This document shows positions 37,961 to 48,365 of a stretch of 64,000 nucleotides of DNA, piece by piece. A model generated the notes under the pieces. It did not search any database, was not told the origin of the DNA, and saw only the letters and a program-made list of their open reading frames with translations. A program made the translations under genes and the position numbers. Source of the stretch: Scatophagus argus (Eukaryota; Chordata; Actinopteri; Scatophagidae); contig NC_058493.1 of NCBI RefSeq assembly GCF_020382885.2, forward strand, positions 18,384,999-18,448,998, in the 5' to 3' direction. Positions within the stretch are counted from its first letter, which is position 1; every line of letters starts with the position of its first letter.

Positions 37961-38323
37961 GGGCACGGTGGTGCAGTGGTTAGCACTGTCGCCTCATAGC
38001 AAGAGGGTTCCAGGTTCGATTCCCGGTCTGGGCCCTTCTATGTGGAGTTTGCATGTTCTCCCTGTGCCTGCGTGGGTTTTCTCCGGGTTCTCCGGCTTCC
38101 TCCCACAATACCAAAAACATGCATATTGGGTTGATTGCCTACTCTAAATTGCCCCTAGGTGTGAGTGTGAGAGTGTGTGGTTGTCTGTCTTTGTGTGTTG
38201 GCCCTGCGATTGACTGGCGACCAGTCCAGGGTGAACCCCGCCTCTCGCCCGTAGTCAGCTGGGATAGGCTCCAGCTCCCCCGCGACCCTGACGGATAAGC
38301 GGTATAGAAAATGGATGGGATGG
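37961..38323 (+). mobile_element. Intact tRNA-derived SINE, 363 bp, plus orientation
   Basis: Bounded by a perfect 15-bp duplication. The head is tRNA-like: an A-box region (GTGGTGCAGTGGTTAGCACT) and a B box GGTTCGATTCC (38013-38023), giving an internal Pol III promoter. The body carries 'gtttgcatgttctccctgtg' and 'ctccggcttcctcccacaa', and the tail 'ggataagcggtatagaaaat' is the kind of 3' end recognised by a partner LINE. The exact duplication and full length suggest a relatively recent insertion compared with the eroded copy at 5318-5568. Confidence 0.93.
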
Positions 38324-38338
38324 AATACAGCATGGAGG
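38324..38338. repeat. Right target-site duplication of SINE
   Basis: AATACAGCATGGAGG, matching 37946-37960 exactly. Confidence 0.95.
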
Positions 38339-41300
38339 TGATACTTTGGATAGAAAGCACTCTATACTACTCTGACGAGCATGTTGGCACCTTGCATGGC
38401 ATCTACCATCAGTGTATTGATGTGTGTGAATTGGTGAATGTGTTGTAAAGCAATTTGAGTAAGCTCACTAGCAATAGCAGATACTAAGGTAAACTATTTG
38501 TTAATGTTAGAACTGTTCATGCAAATTACTTATAAATGGTTAATGTTTTGTGGTATTTTTTTCTAATTATGTTTTTTTTATGTTACCAAATAGAGAATAT
38601 TTCACGAGCAATGACCTCAGACGGTGCCCACTTCCGATCCGTGAATACTCAGAACCAGCTACGTCTTTGCATGTTAGCCAGTTTACATGAAGCTATAAAG
38701 CCAAGAGAATACACAAGTCTATATGCAAGTGACCCACTTTAATTATCACATTCCATTAGCACTGAGGCACATGTTAACTATGTGTTTGCTCTCCACAGTA
38801 TAGCTTAAATGTACTTTTTCAAGAAACAGACGGAGCGGCACAAGCTAATTAAGTTCATTACTGCTTGCAGCAATTCCCATGTTTGTTTATATGTCTGTAT
38901 AGATTTATGTCAATGTATAAAAACAAGTCCAACTCTCTTCTTTCTGCTGATACATTGAGTTTTAACTTGCCCTAAAGCAGAGTTTGTATTGATGTGGACT
39001 ATGCACATGGGAGCAGCCTTGCTTTTTGAAAGCAGCCGTTGACCTGCCTGTCACCCTGCTCTCCACAGGGGTCAGACAGCACTCGGACGTGAGCGTTGTC
39101 CCGCCTTGTTTGATACATGTCTATATGCCTAATCTGGTCTGCCCATCTGTCAGGTCCGTCTGGTCTGATCAGAGCCTTGATCTCAACACAGTCGCGGTCA
39201 CATCCTTCTCTGCCCAGGTGGCTTTCAAAGGGTTTACAGACTCAAACTAGTAAATAAAAAGCTTTGAAATGCCTCCGACGTTTGCAAGGATGTTTTTAGC
39301 CAGCCAGTGTATTAGTCATTTGTTTTAATCTTCTGTTAGGGAGTGTCATTAAGGTTACATAGATCAAGGAGGATGTGTCACGCACCTCTTGTCACCACTT
39401 GTCCCCTGAAGTAGGAAGGGAGCCAAGAGCAGGATGATGCATGTTCATCGGCTGCCATCACTTCTAGCTGAATAGTCAGGAATTACGAAGCAGTTAGGGT
39501 GACCTCTGAGCCATACGCTGGCAAAGTCCCTCTGTCCTTTGTCCCTTTGCATTAAGGTCTTTCTCCTTTTGTCCTTTGGTCTTCTTTTTTCCACCCTCTG
39601 CTTTTCAGTCTTCTTCATGTTTTGTTCACCTGTCTCCTTTAGTTTCTCCCTCTTTGTCTCTTAACTTTCACTTTTCCCACCTGTGCCTTAGAGGCCCTGC
39701 TTAGTGAGTGAGTTTATATGGAAGGTAAAATAAATGACTAACATACTGGCTGGGTAAAAGCTTCTTTGAAAATGTCTGAGAATATAAATGGAAACAGGGA
39801 GAGTCATTGCTATTTTGGATGCACCACTGTCGCCCAACCAACTGGAAGATGGAACAAAGGCAAATCCCAGGATCAAAAGGCATCCCATCGGAGCTCTGTT
39901 CAACATTTTTGGGCAAAGCACAGCCCTTCATTATCAGACATTTTATAAAACCAGTTGAAGAAAAATTATAGTAAGGAATTCTTCCCCAATGATAGCCACC
40001 TAGGCAGAAGAATTGGTGTGTATGCGTCTGTGTGGGTTATGTAGCTGGGGGGCTTTCGTCGAAGTGTCAGGATGGGGATGAAACACACCTGCTTTTTTCC
40101 CTGAAGTCCTCACTAGATGGAAGCAATTGTTCTGCAAAGTGCTCTCCATCTGAAGATCTGTCATAACATAATACCTCTGAGTTAACAGGATGAATTACCC
40201 TGGTAGCCCCCCATCCCCTCCAGCACCCAGAGGAGAGGACAGACAAACTGGTGTTGGTGCTGGTATCTTACTAGAAGTATTTCTGATGAGCATGAAGGTT
40301 GATTCTTGACCTTCATGCAGTATTTTCATTAAGTAATTCTAACTAGAAGTCCTCTTATGTTAAAAACACCTTAAAGTGAACCATCGTAAGCCATTCAGGA
40401 GAGAACCAGACGCTGTCCCCCTCCTCACCGCTGCTTGCAAGTTTACACTGAAAACAATGGAGAAGGCCACTGCAGCAGCTCATTGTCTGAAACCATCTTT
40501 AATGATGAGATAACAAATTAATGACAAGGTCTATTTCTGTATGTATGACATATAGCATGATTTTTATCAGCAGATCACTTGTCGTTGGATTGCATTTCTT
40601 TGCACGTCATAGATTTCGTATTCATACTGACTGAAAAGCTGAGATTCAGAGTTCATTATTGACTTCACATGATCATCACGTTTTGAACCTCAGCTGGTAA
40701 GTCCTCAGAAACAAATGGAAATTTCAAAAATGAGCTTTGATAATTTTTTAATGATGTTCTTATAATGTGATATAAGGCTGTAGTACAGCCTTTTTTCATT
40801 AATTATTCATAAATGTATTTATTTAATTATGTTATTTGTTTTCAACTATGTTCTGTGTAAGCGAAAGATGAAAAAAGAAAGAAAAAAACACATTTTTCTG
40901 TTCATACGTTAATCAACGAATCAACGAATAATTTTCTATAATTACACTGTGACACTTACACATTTCTGGGATTCTGGGATCAGGTAATCTGTAAAGCTTT
41001 GCCAGTGACCTCTAAAATCCAGTGCAGGAGGGAGATTCTCTATTTTGGGCTAAAGTCTCATGTAATATTCATAAATTTCACATCTCACTGGAGTTAGTGC
41101 CTAATGTGTCTTGTTATTGCTTTATTTTTGTGCTGTAAGATGTCCTCATTGTCTGTTGTTTGCACTGAAGGGGTCACTTTGGGTATGCGTTGAGAGTGCA
41201 CTCAGCCTGTTTGTGAGTTTCTCCATATTTCTCTAGAGGCGGTGAAAAATGAAACTAAGTTGTGTCTGCAGACAGACTGTGTCTAATCTGCTGGTTTACA

Positions 41301-42079
41301 TGGCTCGATATATCTTCCTAAAATCCTGCAGCATCAATGATGATAAATCATTTATAGGCCAGCAGCAAGTGAGCAAACATACTTCTGTTCCTTTTGCTGT
41401 TCTTTTTTAGTTTTAGTATTTGTACACTGATGTTTACCCTGCTCGTGGATCAACTTTAGATCAACAAAACTCAGTGTTTCTGTCCATTCTCCTACATGGC
41501 TCAAATTATGTCTCTGTTGCATCTTGTATTATTTAAAGACTACTACAATTTAAAGAGCAGTAAATTGAAAACAGCCATCTAAGTCATCAAGTTTTTTTTT
41601 TTAACTTTGATTTTGAATCTGTTTCTCTTTGCTATAATGAATGAACTTTTTCACATTCTGTAAAAAGTTTTTTAATGAATCTGGAAATTTCTAGTCACAT
41701 TGAAAAGTGTAAGAATGATCAGTTGTTTATTCATTGTCAGGAACTTTCATAGCAAAAAAAACATAGTGTTTATGAAATACCGATGTAAAAGTCCTTGAGC
41801 CAAATGGCCCACATTTCACTGTTTCTCTGTTTTGCTGTTTCTCTTCACTGATGCTATCTGTTAGTATAGGTAGTAGAATAGGATTTAGATCGTAAACTGC
41901 CCTCCTTAAGTCACACAGACACAGTCCATGTCAGCACTCCTCATTCTTAGAAATGGTGTTTTTAAATCCACAGAGCCTCATAAGCTGCTGCTGGATGTGT
42001 GAATGGAATCCCCTTGTAAAAGCAACACTGGGATTACAGTGATAGATTCTGTGTTTGTGTCCTGGCTGTTAGTTAATAC

Positions 42080-42110
<31 letters not shown>

Positions 42111-43084
42111 TGTGTGGACGTTGTGCACAGGTCACTGTAGAGGACAGGAACTGTGAGGCTCTCATTGCATATTTGATACTACTAAATACTCTTTGACTGT
42201 AACTGAGACTACGTACCTGCGTTTATGTATGGATGTAATAAAACTGTGAAATAATACTTTTTAAAACAGTTGTTTATAGCCTGACTGTTAACAATAAGTG
42301 TATCCATATGGATGTATACATTGACAGCAGCATGGATCTGCATAGAAAGCACTGTTGGTCTGTCTGTTAGTTGGTCCATCTGAAATATTTCAACAACTAT
42401 AACATTAACAGCAGTGAAATTTTGTAAAGGCATTCATGATCTCTAAAGGATGAATGCTGTAATGACTGATGATGCTGTAGGGCCACCATGAGGTGAACGT
42501 TTGTGGTTATATATTTCACTGACTGTTGTATGGATCACCATGGTATTTGGTACAGATATTCAGCATTCGCGCAACATGAATTGTAATACAGCTTTGAAGA
42601 CCCCTCAGCTTTTCATCTGTCATCATCAGGTTAAAACTTCAGTTTGTCCAATATTGTGGTTCATGATCAGTATTGAGTATTAATGACCAGTTATATCACC
42701 ACTGGATATGGAGCAACTATAAATTTTAGCAAGATTTGCCACATGTTGAATATGACAGATTCATAGTTTTTACTTCCTGGGTTTTACAGCTGTTGGTGAC
42801 TGAATTAAATGTCTTTTTATGTCACGAGTCACAACCTATGAATGTGCTCCACCCTTTTCCATGCCCAGAGGGACGGATAGGCTGTCAGTAGGTTCATCTT
42901 TTTTCCTGAAGACTGTCATAAGTTGTCAACGCTTGTTGACTGTCTGATGCTTGTGTACAAGCCTTTTAACTGACAGATGACTTGCCATTATGATACATCT
43001 CAAGTACAGAAAAATAATCTTCTCTTTCAAAGGCTTCATGCTATGACGTATGAACGCATTGCAGAGCTAAGCTTGCTATAGGAC
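38339..43084 (+). other. Candidate intron, no exon seen
   Basis: Contains the (GT)14 tract at 42080-42107. A TTAATCAACGAATCAACGAA block near 40.91 kb recalls the AT-rich dispersed family. No gene supported. Confidence 0.4.
42080..42107. repeat. (GT)14 microsatellite
   Basis: Uninterrupted GT run. Confidence 0.9.
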
Positions 43085-43405
43085 TGCAAGTAATGATTAT
43101 TAATGATTATTATTAATTAACCAGAAGGTTGTTTTCTTCATTGGTAATCTTTTTTCCCCTTTAAAATAACAGAAAATTGTATAAAATGCCTGTCACAATT
43201 TTCTAGCACAAAAGTGCTACTGGAGAGAAGAAATGGTTCATACTGTCTAACTAACAATTGGAACCAAAATGTGTTTGATTTATAAAAATGTAAAGAGACA
43301 AAAAAAACAAGAAATACATTTAAGAAGCTGACACCTGCAAATGTTTAGAATCCTTGCTTGAAAATTAACCCAAAACATTGATTACTGATTAAAAAATGTT
43401 TTAAT
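43085..43405. repeat. Degenerate copy of the AT-rich dispersed family
   Basis: Starts with 'gcaagtaatgattattaatg', includes 'agaagctgacacctgcaaat' then 'gtttagaatccttgcttgaa', and ends in 'cattgattactgattaaaa'. The order of marks matches the other copies in the window. Confidence 0.5.
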
Positions 43406-44251
43406 CAAGTTTTAAAAAGATTTAGCTTTTTTCAGTTTACTGTGGTAACTGCATGATATGAGTTAAGATTTTCAGCTCTGGCTGGCTACATTGACATACA
43501 CTATATGACCTAGTAGTCTAAATAACTAACTGGTCCATTTTAAGTGCTCCTGTAGCTTATTAGCTTTACTAAGCATGAGGTTGAAAATTGTTGGTTACAA
43601 TTAGAGATAATTTACCTTAAACTTACCTTGGAGATTCCCTCCTTTTGCTGCCATGCATGTAAGAAGCAAAGCAGCTTCATTGAGGCTTAAGAAAAGAAGG
43701 CAAGAGGATGCTCCATACCTAGTCTCCATCTGCAGGCTACCCGCTGACATTCAGCCCAATTATTCACACTTGCTTGAATGCCACCACAGCCAACAGGAGA
43801 GGATGTCCTTTAAAAAGTAAAGGCAGCAAGAGGAAAGTTATGTCATTTTGCTCCTCCAGGCATCTGTATGTTTTCCCTCAGATATGCAGTAGTGCCTGCC
43901 AGCAGTATGTGCAGTTTGGCTTGCTCATCAGAGAAAACATGGTCATTGTGAATTGTGTGGTATTTGTGGATGTATGTATTATGTTTATGTCAACTTGTTG
44001 AACACGCAAAGTACAGAACAAGACATACGCATAATTCTCTAATGAGCTTTAACATTAATTCTTGTGAAATTAAAATGTCAAGTCTGCAATCTCTGCATTC
44101 AGCCCATCATACAACTTAAAGCTTCAATGCAACAGGTCCACTCAGATAAAATGCAGTACATTTACATGCACTATAACCTTGAGACACAAAAAATATGACT
44201 ATGTCAGCGTTATTTCTGATATTGTCTGTTTCTCTGTCTTACCTGTCACAG

Positions 44252-44465
44252 GGTGACACCCCCAGATGGAGATACATCCCCCACAGGTGCTCCCGGGTGT
44301 TCAGATGATCCTCCAGGTGCTACATGTGGCGCTGGTGCTATGGCAATGCCTGCCACCTCAACCCTCTCACTGCCCATGAGCCAGGGTAAACCTTCTCTGC
44401 GTCGCATCAAAGGCCGCATCCACCGCAGCAAGAGCCTGGACAGCATCGATCTACTCGACTCCGCT
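44252..44465 (+). CDS. Second coding exon of the unidentified gene (71 codons)
   Basis: Acceptor 'ttacctgtcacag' and donor GCT|GTAAGG bound a 214-base exon that completes the split W codon of the 30706-30797 exon and ends in phase 0. The first half is a Pro/Gly/Ser/Thr/Ala-rich, probably disordered linker (VTPPDGDTSPTGAPG...). The last 25 residues are basic and conserved-looking: SLRRIKGRIHRSKSLDSIDL. RSKSLDS fits a basophilic kinase or 14-3-3 type site (R-x-x-S). Known functional class cannot be assigned. A cytosolic signalling or scaffold protein is my inference. Marked GC rise and codon-like third positions contrast with flanking AT-rich DNA. No certain third exon was found before the window ends. 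Confidence 0.72.
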
Positions 44466-45017
44466 GTAAGGCTCACTCACGACTTGATCACACCAACTTA
44501 ACATGATTACTTTTCCTGATATCACCATTGTTTGTCTATAGGATGTCCAAAAATAGTGGTAAAATTCCTGTTCCATACTACAAGGGGTCTATCTCAGGGA
44601 ATATGTTGTTTCACCAACAGTTCAGAGATATTAAGTTTGATATTAGAAAAGGCATCAAATCCTCCAGTTGTGATGAAACAAATTAGTAAAGGTTTGGTAT
44701 TTGAACTTAAAAAAATGACAAAACAATTGTGTTATCATGACAGAAACTGAGTGATGTTGAAGGAAAACCACATCTATTTGGCTCATTCATTTAAAATAGT
44801 AACAAGCAGCAGTTGTACAGTACTGAATCAGACAGCACAGTTTTGTTTTGTTTTTTTATTTTTAACAGCAACAATATTTTATAGTCCTGCACTAAATTCA
44901 AGCTGCGATTACATTTACTAAAGAATATATCTCAGAAAATTCCAAACGCATTTTTTTTCTCCCACGGGTTTCATTCAGATTTAACAGTTTACACAAGCTG
45001 CAGCACTAATGCGCATG

Positions 45018-45045
45018 CACACACACACACACACACACACACACA
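45018..45045. repeat. (CA)n microsatellite
   Basis: Continuous CA run, with further CA-rich sequence to about 45073. Confidence 0.9.
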
Positions 45046-45615
45046 AGCAAACACTCACCCACCCACACACACAGGATGGCCTTTGGTTATGCAATATTTC
45101 ACAGTTTAACACATTCCATATGTCTCTCTCTGTGACTGGTTTATTCTCATGAAAAGTATTAATCTGATAAATGATTGGGTAAGCTGCTTGGACCTAAAAA
45201 CCCTTACTAACTCTGGGATTGTCCATTGAGCTGAGAAGTGCGTTTGGCCCACTCTCGCCACCAGTCAACTCATGCGTACTTGTGCATGCGGGTGTGTGCG
45301 CACGTACCTGTGTTTGTGTGTTTGTGAGTGATGTGGCTTTTGGGAAAGCAACCAGCGGTTTATGATGTAAAAGCATGCCAACCTCCTACTAATGCATGGC
45401 AAGGCAGTTTTTTTTTTCATTTATGGCATGAGACCACAGTGGACACACAGATGCAGATAAATCTCTGTCCTGCACAGCACTCCTGAATATTTCTCACTCC
45501 CCTCCCTGCTACTTTCTTTATGTCTAGATCCTCTGTAGATGTCTCCTTTAATAAATGTTCGCAGTGTGATGTTTCCTCATCTGCCCCCGTGTTTCCTCTC
45601 CATGTTGACAGTCTG

Positions 45616-45642
45616 GTGTGTGTGTGTGTGTGTGTGTGTGTG
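45616..45642. repeat. (GT)n microsatellite
   Basis: Continuous GT run of about 13 units. Confidence 0.9.
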
Positions 45643-45766
45643 CTCGTTAGGTGCCCAGTATTTTAGGTAGCCCTAATTGGGAACAGCCTGGTGTGCCTGT
45701 CTGTGTAAGGAGTCATTATTCTTCCCCTCCACAGCAGCTGGCCTGTCATCAGCAGTGGGACTCGTT

Positions 45767-45788
45767 ATGATTACTTTTAAGTAATCAT
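45767..45788. promoter_or_regulatory. 22-bp palindrome with paired homeodomain-type sites
   Basis: ATGATTACTT and AAGTAATCAT are exact reverse complements separated by TT. Each arm holds TGATTA/TAATCA, a homeodomain-type core. The surrounding 170 bases lack repeat features and include a CAGCTG E-box just upstream, so an intronic enhancer is plausible. Function is inference only. Confidence 0.4.
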
Positions 45789-46818
45789 GTAACGGCAAAA
45801 TTTACCATTTACACAAGTAAATCCGATACTGATGTGAAGGCGAGTTGGAGGAGGATGGAGGAAGTCACGGGGTGGAGCTGACAGTCAGGGACATGAGCTA
45901 GAGATGACAGAGCACAGCATTGCTAACCTGAATGATGCAACACACACATACGGTGTACACACACATACCCATCTGTTTGACCGAGTTCGGCATTTTGATT
46001 GACTGCTGGCATGAAGTTTCCTGTCAGTTTCTAATTTTGAGACAGAGTTGAAAGTGTCTCATAGATTTTTAAAAGAACCTTGAGTCCTCTCCTGCATAAT
46101 ACTTGGCAGTGATCTGTCTGGCCTTAATCAGAGAGGGTTTTTTTTGTTTGTTTGTTTGTTCGTTACCTTTGGAGATGTGAGTGAAGTAAGAGCAGAGGTG
46201 GGTTGTTCTGGAGCAGGAAACGCAGATGGTGAATGAAAGTTAGATGTGACTTTGCTGTTATGTCATCTCCAAAAACAAAAACTCTTGTAGCAGTCATGGT
46301 GCACTTCCACTTGGTTGAGTGGGACAGGAGTTGCCCACCTATAGCAATACTGTTACTGGGGTAAAAATGGGGCTTATAGGTGGGCTTCGGCCGGTTGTCA
46401 ATCAGATCATATGTGGATGACTGAAGGTGTGGTAGGCAATTGATTTTTCCCATGTCAGTTTTAAGTTACTATCAGAACTAAGACGTTTGAAAAAACATTA
46501 TCTAGAATCTGTGCCCTATTGTGCATTTAGAGATGTTTCTGGTGGACAGACATGTGTGTCTCTTGATCTCTTTTCCCTGGATGTGACACCCTGTAGTGGC
46601 AGTTACCTTGCTTTTCCTAATCTGTCGCGACGTGAATACTGTAGGAAGTATTTCAGGCATCACTTTAGACAAGTCAGAGTTGGAGAAAGTCTGAGTCAGA
46701 GTAGTGATGCTTCACAGTTTTAAAGACCATCCATCAGCAAAGATAGTCTTCAAACGCAGCCTCAAGAGAACCTGAGATTTCCTTCTGAAGTAAGCTTCCC
46801 TCTTACAATCTTTTCATC

Positions 46819-46840
46819 CTCTCTCTCTCTCTCTCTCTCT
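46819..46840. repeat. (CT)11 microsatellite
   Basis: Uninterrupted CT run. Confidence 0.9.
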
Positions 46841-47625
46841 AGAATGTGATATAGTAACAGTACTCACAGTGCTGTTCATGAATCTCAGTGCGTAAGATCT
46901 TTGATCTTATACAGTAATTGGCTGAGTTACAAGTTTGCACGTGACTCTCAAGCATTGATTCTCTGTTGCACCTCCTCTATTCTATCAAGAGTATCGAAGA
47001 TGCAGACTAAAAAAAGGCCTCGGTATCCATTTCATCTCACTGAGCTCTCCCTCCACACAACAGTATTGGATGCTTGCAACGTGTTACACAAAGGCATTAG
47101 CTTCCATTCTGCTCCGCTGTGGACCATCACAAGATGTCCATGAGTGCAAGTCTGAAGCATAAATAATAGATAGGAGAAATGATCTACTTCATAATGCAGT
47201 GTTTTCTTTCTTTTACTTGCAGCTATTTTGGGGTGATAAAAAAAACAACAAAGTGAAGAAGAGAAAAAAGAATTTCAAGTCTGTGGTTAAACTGGGTGAA
47301 CTCACCTGGGATTTTAGCTATTATTTATTCAGTGCAGACCAATGGTAATGCAGAGTAGCTGACAGTGTGTGATAGAGGAGATGACTGATTCCTTATGACA
47401 ATGTCATGTTGGGCAAGGTTAGGATTAGGCAAGTGATTATTTTTGTTGTGGTTAGGTGGTGGTTAAGTGATGGATGCGTTTCTGTGAAATGTGACCTGAT
47501 ATTTTGAGTCCTTGAGCCGAAATTAAACACTAAGTTGGTAAGATCCAGTGAGATGTGGGACAGCTTGGCGTCTGATTCCAAATACATGCTGCTGTTCTCT
47601 GGCCTTAATTTTACATTTAGTTTGT

Positions 47626-47700
47626 CAAGATAAGATAAGATAAGATGAACTTTATTCCTCCCGTAGCGGGGAAATTCACTTGTCGTGGCAGCTCACATTA
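47626..47700. repeat. LINE 3'-tail-like fragment with (GATAA)n
   Basis: Repeated AGATA units, then 'gatgaactttattcctcccg' and 'agcggggaaattcacttgtc'. Same type of motif as at 3858-3912 and familiar as the end of fish non-LTR elements. No coding part remains. Confidence 0.5.
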
Positions 47701-48311
47701 CCAAAAAGCAAAAAGTGTACAAAACAGTTTCAAAAATATAAAGAGTTTATCAAAAAACAGCAAAAAGCAAGACAACAAGAATACACACATGTGAGGGTTA
47801 GTGAGCAATATCATAGAAAATTTGTGTTTGAATTTCCAGTGAGATCTGATATTTTGATTTCATTGTATTGTATTTCTTTGTATTTACGATGCCACTTGCA
47901 CTTTTTAGCTATCCTGTGTGATCCCATCACAGTGATATTCTACTCATTCATTGTGGTTGGTTAAGTGTGGTGTTTGTGTTAAAGAACAAGTGCTGAAAAG
48001 CTGCCTTTGGTTCTGAGAGAGTAAAGCATCATTAGACGCAGGTCCCTTAAAGCATTGCACCGCACAGTTAATGCCATTGTTTTCCTTGTGAGCCTAGTTT
48101 GTTTCTTCAGATATTACTGTGATCACAAAATTAAAGGTCTGAGTCTGATTTAGTGCCAGATTCGACAGACCCAACATTGTCAGGTCCTATCTGAAGACCT
48201 CATTGGATTGTATGACATGCTGTATCCTCGACTACAGAATGTTTCTTGTGCCCAATCCTCAGACCCCACCTCAACGTCCCCTATGAGTGGGCCAAAGAAG
48301 GCCAATATATA

Positions 48312-48365
48312 CAGATACACTGATCAGCCACAAAATTAACACCGCTGACAGGAGAAGTGAATATC
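48312..48365. repeat. Transposon-terminus-like fragment
   Basis: Reads 'acactgatcagccacaaaat' followed by 'taacaccgctgacaggagaa' and 'gtgaatatcaat', a phrase recurring across vertebrate genomes at an end of a dispersed element. Only this end is present. Confidence 0.4.

Larger units (their letters stand above)
44466..47222 (+). other. Intron after exon 2 of the unidentified gene
   Basis: Holds (CA)n at 45018-45045, (GT)n at 45616-45642, a (CT)11 tract at 46819-46840 and an enhancer-like block at 45660-45830. No gene supported. The minus-strand open frame at 46163-46453 shows no domain. Confidence 0.45.

Noticed and set aside
38013..38023. tRNA-like B box suggesting a tRNA gene
   Set aside because: No cloverleaf can be drawn. 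It is the internal promoter of the SINE, with target duplications at both ends.
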